This document shows, piece by piece, positions 14,420-17,080 of a DNA stretch of 17,080 nt. The DNA is taken from the NCBI GenBank assembly GCA_001787455.1, contig MFXA01000003.1:2271-19350 (forward strand), in the 5' to 3' direction. Numbering within the stretch: the stretch's first letter is position 1; every line of letters begins with the position of its first letter. The notes under the pieces are model-generated. The model made no database searches and was not told the origin of the DNA. It saw only the letters and a list, made by a program, of their open reading frames with translations. This DNA comes from Candidatus Peregrinibacteria bacterium RIFCSPLOWO2_01_FULL_39_12 (GTDB lineage: Bacteria; Patescibacteriota; Gracilibacteria; UBA1369; LOWO2-01-FULL-3). Position numbers and translations under genes: made by a program.

Positions 14420-14447
14420 TTTACAAAACAAGAACTAATGCTAAAAT
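14420..14447 (+). promoter_or_regulatory. Promoter of the 117-aa gene
   Basis: TTTACA (14420-14425), 16 bp, TAAAAT (14442-14447), both 5/6. Predicted start near 14454, leader about 21 nt, no Shine-Dalgarno. The two divergent -35 boxes are 33 bp apart, so one bound protein could affect both genes. Confidence 0.65.
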
Positions 14448-14474
14448 AACCGCTAAAACAATTTTTTATTTTTG

Positions 14475-14828
14475 ATGTCCAAAGAACTTTTACATGAAGT
14501 CGGGGAAGCCTTGAAAGAATTCGCACAGCCGGAAGATTTAAAGCCAAGAGAAAACAAACCTGTATATGGTTTCGACGAAGGAGGATTATCCCGCTTTAAT
14601 TTTCGCCGCGGCAATTTTAAGCCGGGACATAATAGGGTATCATTAGCACTCGCAGCATACGAAGATGGTGATCCGCAATATCTTATAGAAATTGATCGAG
14701 AACTGAAAAAACAGGGAATAACTCTGGAATTAGATAAAAAAGAAATAGGCGATACGGATAAAATTCTTATCATGGGTATAATTTTAGTTTGTAGAGGAAA
14801 TGCGCTGGAATTGTGCGGATTAAAATAG
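14475..14828 (+). CDS. Hypothetical protein, 117 aa
   Basis: Not recognised. The start is the ATG at 14475; a TTG directly before it is in frame. The protein is soluble and acidic-to-neutral: an N-terminal helix (SKELLHEVGEALKEFAQPED), a central basic patch (LSRFNFRRGNFKPGHNR), a helical segment (RVSLALAAYEDGDPQYLIEIDRELKKQ) and a short hydrophobic stretch near the C-terminus (KILIMGIILVCRGNALELCG), not long enough to be a confident membrane helix. Codon use looks like that of its neighbours. It is divergent from the 217-aa gene and 39 nt upstream of mnmA, so read-through into mnmA is possible, though mnmA has a -10 of its own. Confidence 0.68.
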   Translation: MSKELLHEVGEALKEFAQPEDLKPRENKPVYGFDEGGLSRFNFRRGNFKPGHNRVSLALAAYEDGDPQYLIEIDRELKKQGITLELDKKEIGDTDKILIMGIILVCRGNALELCGLK

Positions 14829-14845
14829 ACTTTTACATAGACCCC

Positions 14846-14851
14846 TATAAT
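14846..14851 (+). promoter_or_regulatory. Perfect -10 box before mnmA
   Basis: TATAAT lies 16 nt before the ATG at 14868, giving a leader of about 10 nt. No acceptable -35 is seen at 15-18 bp. AGGA at 14857-14860, 7 nt before the ATG, is the only clear Shine-Dalgarno-like match in the window. Confidence 0.5.
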
Positions 14852-14867
14852 CGGTTAGGATATTCTC

Positions 14868-15920
14868 ATGAAAATAGCGGTTTTAGTTTCCGGCGGAGTG
14901 GATAGTTCGGTTGCTCTTCGTTTACTTAAAGATCAGGGGCATGATGTTACAGCTTTTTATCTGAAAATTTGGCTTGAAGATGAACTGGCTTTTCTTTCTT
15001 CCTGTCCATGGGAGGAAGATTTAAAATATGTGCGCCAAATTTGCGGGGAAATTAATGTGCCGCTCGAAATAATTCCTATGCAGAAAGAATATTTCAATAC
15101 GGTTGTTAAATATACTTTAAAAGAAGCAAAAGCAGGTAGAACTCCAAATCCGGACGTTATGTGCAATAACAATATTAAATTCGGCTTATTCTTTAAGAAA
15201 ATTGATAAGTTTTTTGATAAAATAGCAACCGGCCACTATGCGCAAATTTTCAAGAAAAATGGAATTTATTTTCTTAAGCAATCACCGGATCCGATAAAAG
15301 ACCAGACATATTTTTTGTCCAATCTTAAACAAAATCAGCTTAAGCGATTGATGTTTCCGATTGGTCATCTTATGAAAACGGAAGTGCGGAATTTGGCGAA
15401 AAAATACAACCTTCCAAATAAAGACCGAAAAGACAGCCAAGGAATTTGTTTTTTGGGAAAATTTAGATATGACGAATTTTTAAAATCATATTTTGGCGGA
15501 AAAAAAGGAAGAATAATCGAATTTGAAACGGGCAAATTACTGGGTGAACATGAAGGATATTTTTATTATACAATCGGTCAGCGCAAAGGAATAAAATTAT
15601 CGGGAGGTCCGTGGTATGTTGTTAAAAAAGACATAAGAAAAAATATAATTTACATCTCGAAAAACTATCACGCAAAAGACAAAAAACGAGACACTTTTGA
15701 AGTGAAAAACTTTAATTGGTTTGCAGGAAAACCTTCGGTTAAAAAAAATCTTAAAGTCAAATTGCGCCACGGCGAAAAATTTTACAAATGCAAACTGAAA
15801 TTCTTGTCTTCAAACAGGGGGCAAATTAAATTAAACAACAGCGATCAGGGAATTGCCAAAGGTCAGTTCGCGGCTTTTTATAATGGAAAAATTTGCTTGG
15901 GGTCCGCGGTCATAGATTAG
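14868..15920 (+). CDS. mnmA: tRNA-specific 2-thiouridylase MnmA
   Basis: 350 aa, normal length. MnmA thiolates U34 of tRNA-Lys, -Glu and -Gln using ATP and persulfide sulfur. The N-terminal PP-loop is SGGVDSS (8-14). The catalytic cysteine pair is present: C99 in NPDVMCNNNIKF and C194 in DSQGICFLG, aligning with the pair used in E. coli. ATGHYAQI and KDQTYFLSNL are family signatures. The C-terminal part carries GYFYYTIGQRKGI and a beta-barrel-like tRNA-binding domain ending CLGSAVID. The C-terminal half is lysine-rich. It is not next to a cysteine desulfurase or other sulfur-relay gene in this window. Its stop is 4 nt from that of the convergent aminotransferase, with no terminator between. 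Confidence 0.97.
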   Translation: MKIAVLVSGGVDSSVALRLLKDQGHDVTAFYLKIWLEDELAFLSSCPWEEDLKYVRQICGEINVPLEIIPMQKEYFNTVVKYTLKEAKAGRTPNPDVMCNNNIKFGLFFKKIDKFFDKIATGHYAQIFKKNGIYFLKQSPDPIKDQTYFLSNLKQNQLKRLMFPIGHLMKTEVRNLAKKYNLPNKDRKDSQGICFLGKFRYDEFLKSYFGGKKGRIIEFETGKLLGEHEGYFYYTIGQRKGIKLSGGPWYVVKKDIRKNIIYISKNYHAKDKKRDTFEVKNFNWFAGKPSVKKNLKVKLRHGEKFYKCKLKFLSSNRGQIKLNNSDQGIAKGQFAAFYNGKICLGSAVID

Positions 15921-15924
15921 AAAA

Positions 15925-17080
15925 CTACCCCGTCATATACTCCTTTATCAGCCTTGCAGCTTTCTGAAGATTTGAAAAAGTTAAATTTGGAATGGAGCCG
16001 CGCGCAAAAGTTCTGTAATCTCTCTTTTTACGGTCACTTTCGGAAAAGAACAAATTTGAAGGGATAAGAACCACTCCTTTTTTTGCCAGCCCGTAAAATA
16101 ATTCTTCAGGCTCAATATCTTTCTTCGTATTTCCGGGAATTTCCGTCAAATCAAAACATGCGTAATACAAATTTTTATTATACTGCATTCCGAGAATTTC
16201 ATAAAAATTTTCCATATTCACGCGAACTCTTCTTAAATATTCATTTCTGTCATCTCCTCCAAAAATCACATGTGAAACACCCAAATATTGAGATGGACCG
16301 GTGACAAAAGTTACATGCTGAAATTCCCCGCGGATTCTTCCGGGGGCTTTTGCGAAAATCAGCAGCTGCATGAGGTCAACGGCAATATCCAAATGCCCTT
16401 TTAAAATATTTTCCGAAATATATTTTTGAGCCTCCTTTGCAATAATAAACTCCCCAAAACGAAGTCCGGTGCTTCTTTCAATTTTGCTTCTTCCTCCTAT
16501 CATAATCGTGCGCTCCCTTGCGAAATGCATGATTGTTTTTTTTCGGGATAAAAAGAAATCGCTGTAAACTTCATCGGAAACAATTAACGCATTCCTTTGC
16601 TTTGCAAATTCAGCAATTTTCTTTAAAAACTCTTCATTGCACGTAAAACCGGTTGGATTATTCGGATCAATTAAACAAATCAGCTTCACGTTTTCAGGAG
16701 CTTCGGACAACAACTTATCTAAATCTCCAATAACAAGACCTGTTTGCGGATCCATCGGAATTGAAAAAATATTAAGCTCGAGATTCTCCATTATGGTGTT
16801 GTAAGGCGAATACACAGGGGAAGAAATAAGCACAGTATCATCGGGTTTTAAGAAACTGTTTTTTCCATCACAAAGAGCTTTAAACATTGTGCCGATTCCG
16901 TGCGAAACACCTTGCACAAAAATTAAATCCCTATAATCAATGCCAAGGTTTAATCTTTCATTATAATGATTGGCAATCACAAGCCGCGCCAACGTTTCAC
17001 CCTGAGGATCGAGATAAGAACCTCCGGAACATGCGGCATATTTAAACATTTCAAAAACAATTTTTCTCTTGTCCCAGTTT
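15925..17080 (-). CDS. PLP-dependent aminotransferase, class I/II (5' end beyond window)
   Basis: The frame stays open past the ATG at 17049 to the window edge; the added residues (NWDKRKIVFE) and the family layout both suggest that the true start lies outside, so the N-terminus is missing. Visible motifs: LDPQGETLARLVIANHY (substrate-side region), PVYSPYN, the PLP-contacting DPNNPTG, SDEVYSDF, and the lysine region GGRSKIERSTGLRFGEF, where the Schiff-base lysine is probably the K of RSK. The C-terminal FARGSIPNL may supply the substrate carboxylate-binding arginine. Fold type I aminotransferases exchange amino groups between amino acids and 2-oxo acids; the substrate cannot be told. The lysine loop differs from the usual SKxFGxxGxR form, which may mark a divergent subfamily. 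It converges on mnmA with a 4-nt gap. Confidence 0.9.
   Translation of the reverse strand, partial: NWDKRKIVFEMFKYAACSGGSYLDPQGETLARLVIANHYNERLNLGIDYRDLIFVQGVSHGIGTMFKALCDGKNSFLKPDDTVLISSPVYSPYNTIMENLELNIFSIPMDPQTGLVIGDLDKLLSEAPENVKLICLIDPNNPTGFTCNEEFLKKIAEFAKQRNALIVSDEVYSDFFLSRKKTIMHFARERTIMIGGRSKIERSTGLRFGEFIIAKEAQKYISENILKGHLDIAVDLMQLLIFAKAPGRIRGEFQHVTFVTGPSQYLGVSHVIFGGDDRNEYLRRVRVNMENFYEILGMQYNKNLYYACFDLTEIPGNTKKDIEPEELFYGLAKKGVVLIPSNLFFSESDRKKRDYRTFARGSIPNLTFSNLQKAARLIKEYMTG

Overview
The window looks like a chromosomal stretch from an AT-rich bacterium with small, compact genes, most likely a member of the Candidate Phyla Radiation (Patescibacteria). This rests on three things: short single-copy housekeeping genes, a cysteine-rich zinc-ribbon protein family that I associate with CPR genomes, and an almost complete lack of Shine-Dalgarno sequences. 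TGA is used as a stop (genes ending at 4238 and 9210) and full-length genes have no in-frame TGA, so the UGA=Gly code of Gracilibacteria/Absconditabacteria does not apply. A lineage within CPR cannot be named safely from these bases.

Region 1-5227 is on the minus strand. It holds the 5' part of a Pro-rich, single-pass, Gly-rich surface protein that runs off the left edge, leucyl-tRNA synthetase, a membrane-anchored PAS-domain protein with no output domain, and a polytopic membrane protein. The three genes below 4200 (surface protein, LeuRS, PAS protein) each have a good or fair promoter of their own; the polytopic gene has only a weak candidate. A divergent intergenic region with two small palindromes leads to a plus-strand run: CorA-type transporter, rpsO, a strongly structured spacer, pnp, and tRNA-Gly(GCC). 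The rpsO-pnp order matches many bacteria, and the spacer carries a long hairpin where E. coli has its RNase III-controlled pnp leader.

A convergent minus-strand gene (9210-10853) encodes a 40-cysteine protein whose N- and C-terminal zinc modules have nearly the same cysteine spacing. Next come a TrmB-type regulator and a divergently transcribed DEAD-box RNA helicase whose start codon lies inside an inverted repeat.

The most interesting element is at 13189-13641. It has a near-consensus promoter, about 418 nt of sequence that folds by eye into at least six successive hairpins (one with about 22 paired positions), and a terminator hairpin. I find no convincing protein in it and no match to tmRNA, RNase P RNA, 6S or SRP RNA, so it is a candidate undescribed structured RNA. 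It is followed by two divergent genes of unknown function (217 and 117 aa), then mnmA (tRNA 2-thiouridylase). A PLP aminotransferase converges on mnmA with a 4-nt gap and runs off the right edge.

Much of the window serves RNA and translation: LeuRS, S15, PNPase, tRNA-Gly, RNA helicase, MnmA and the candidate structured RNA. Several promoters sit so close to their start codons that leaderless or very short-leader mRNAs appear common here.
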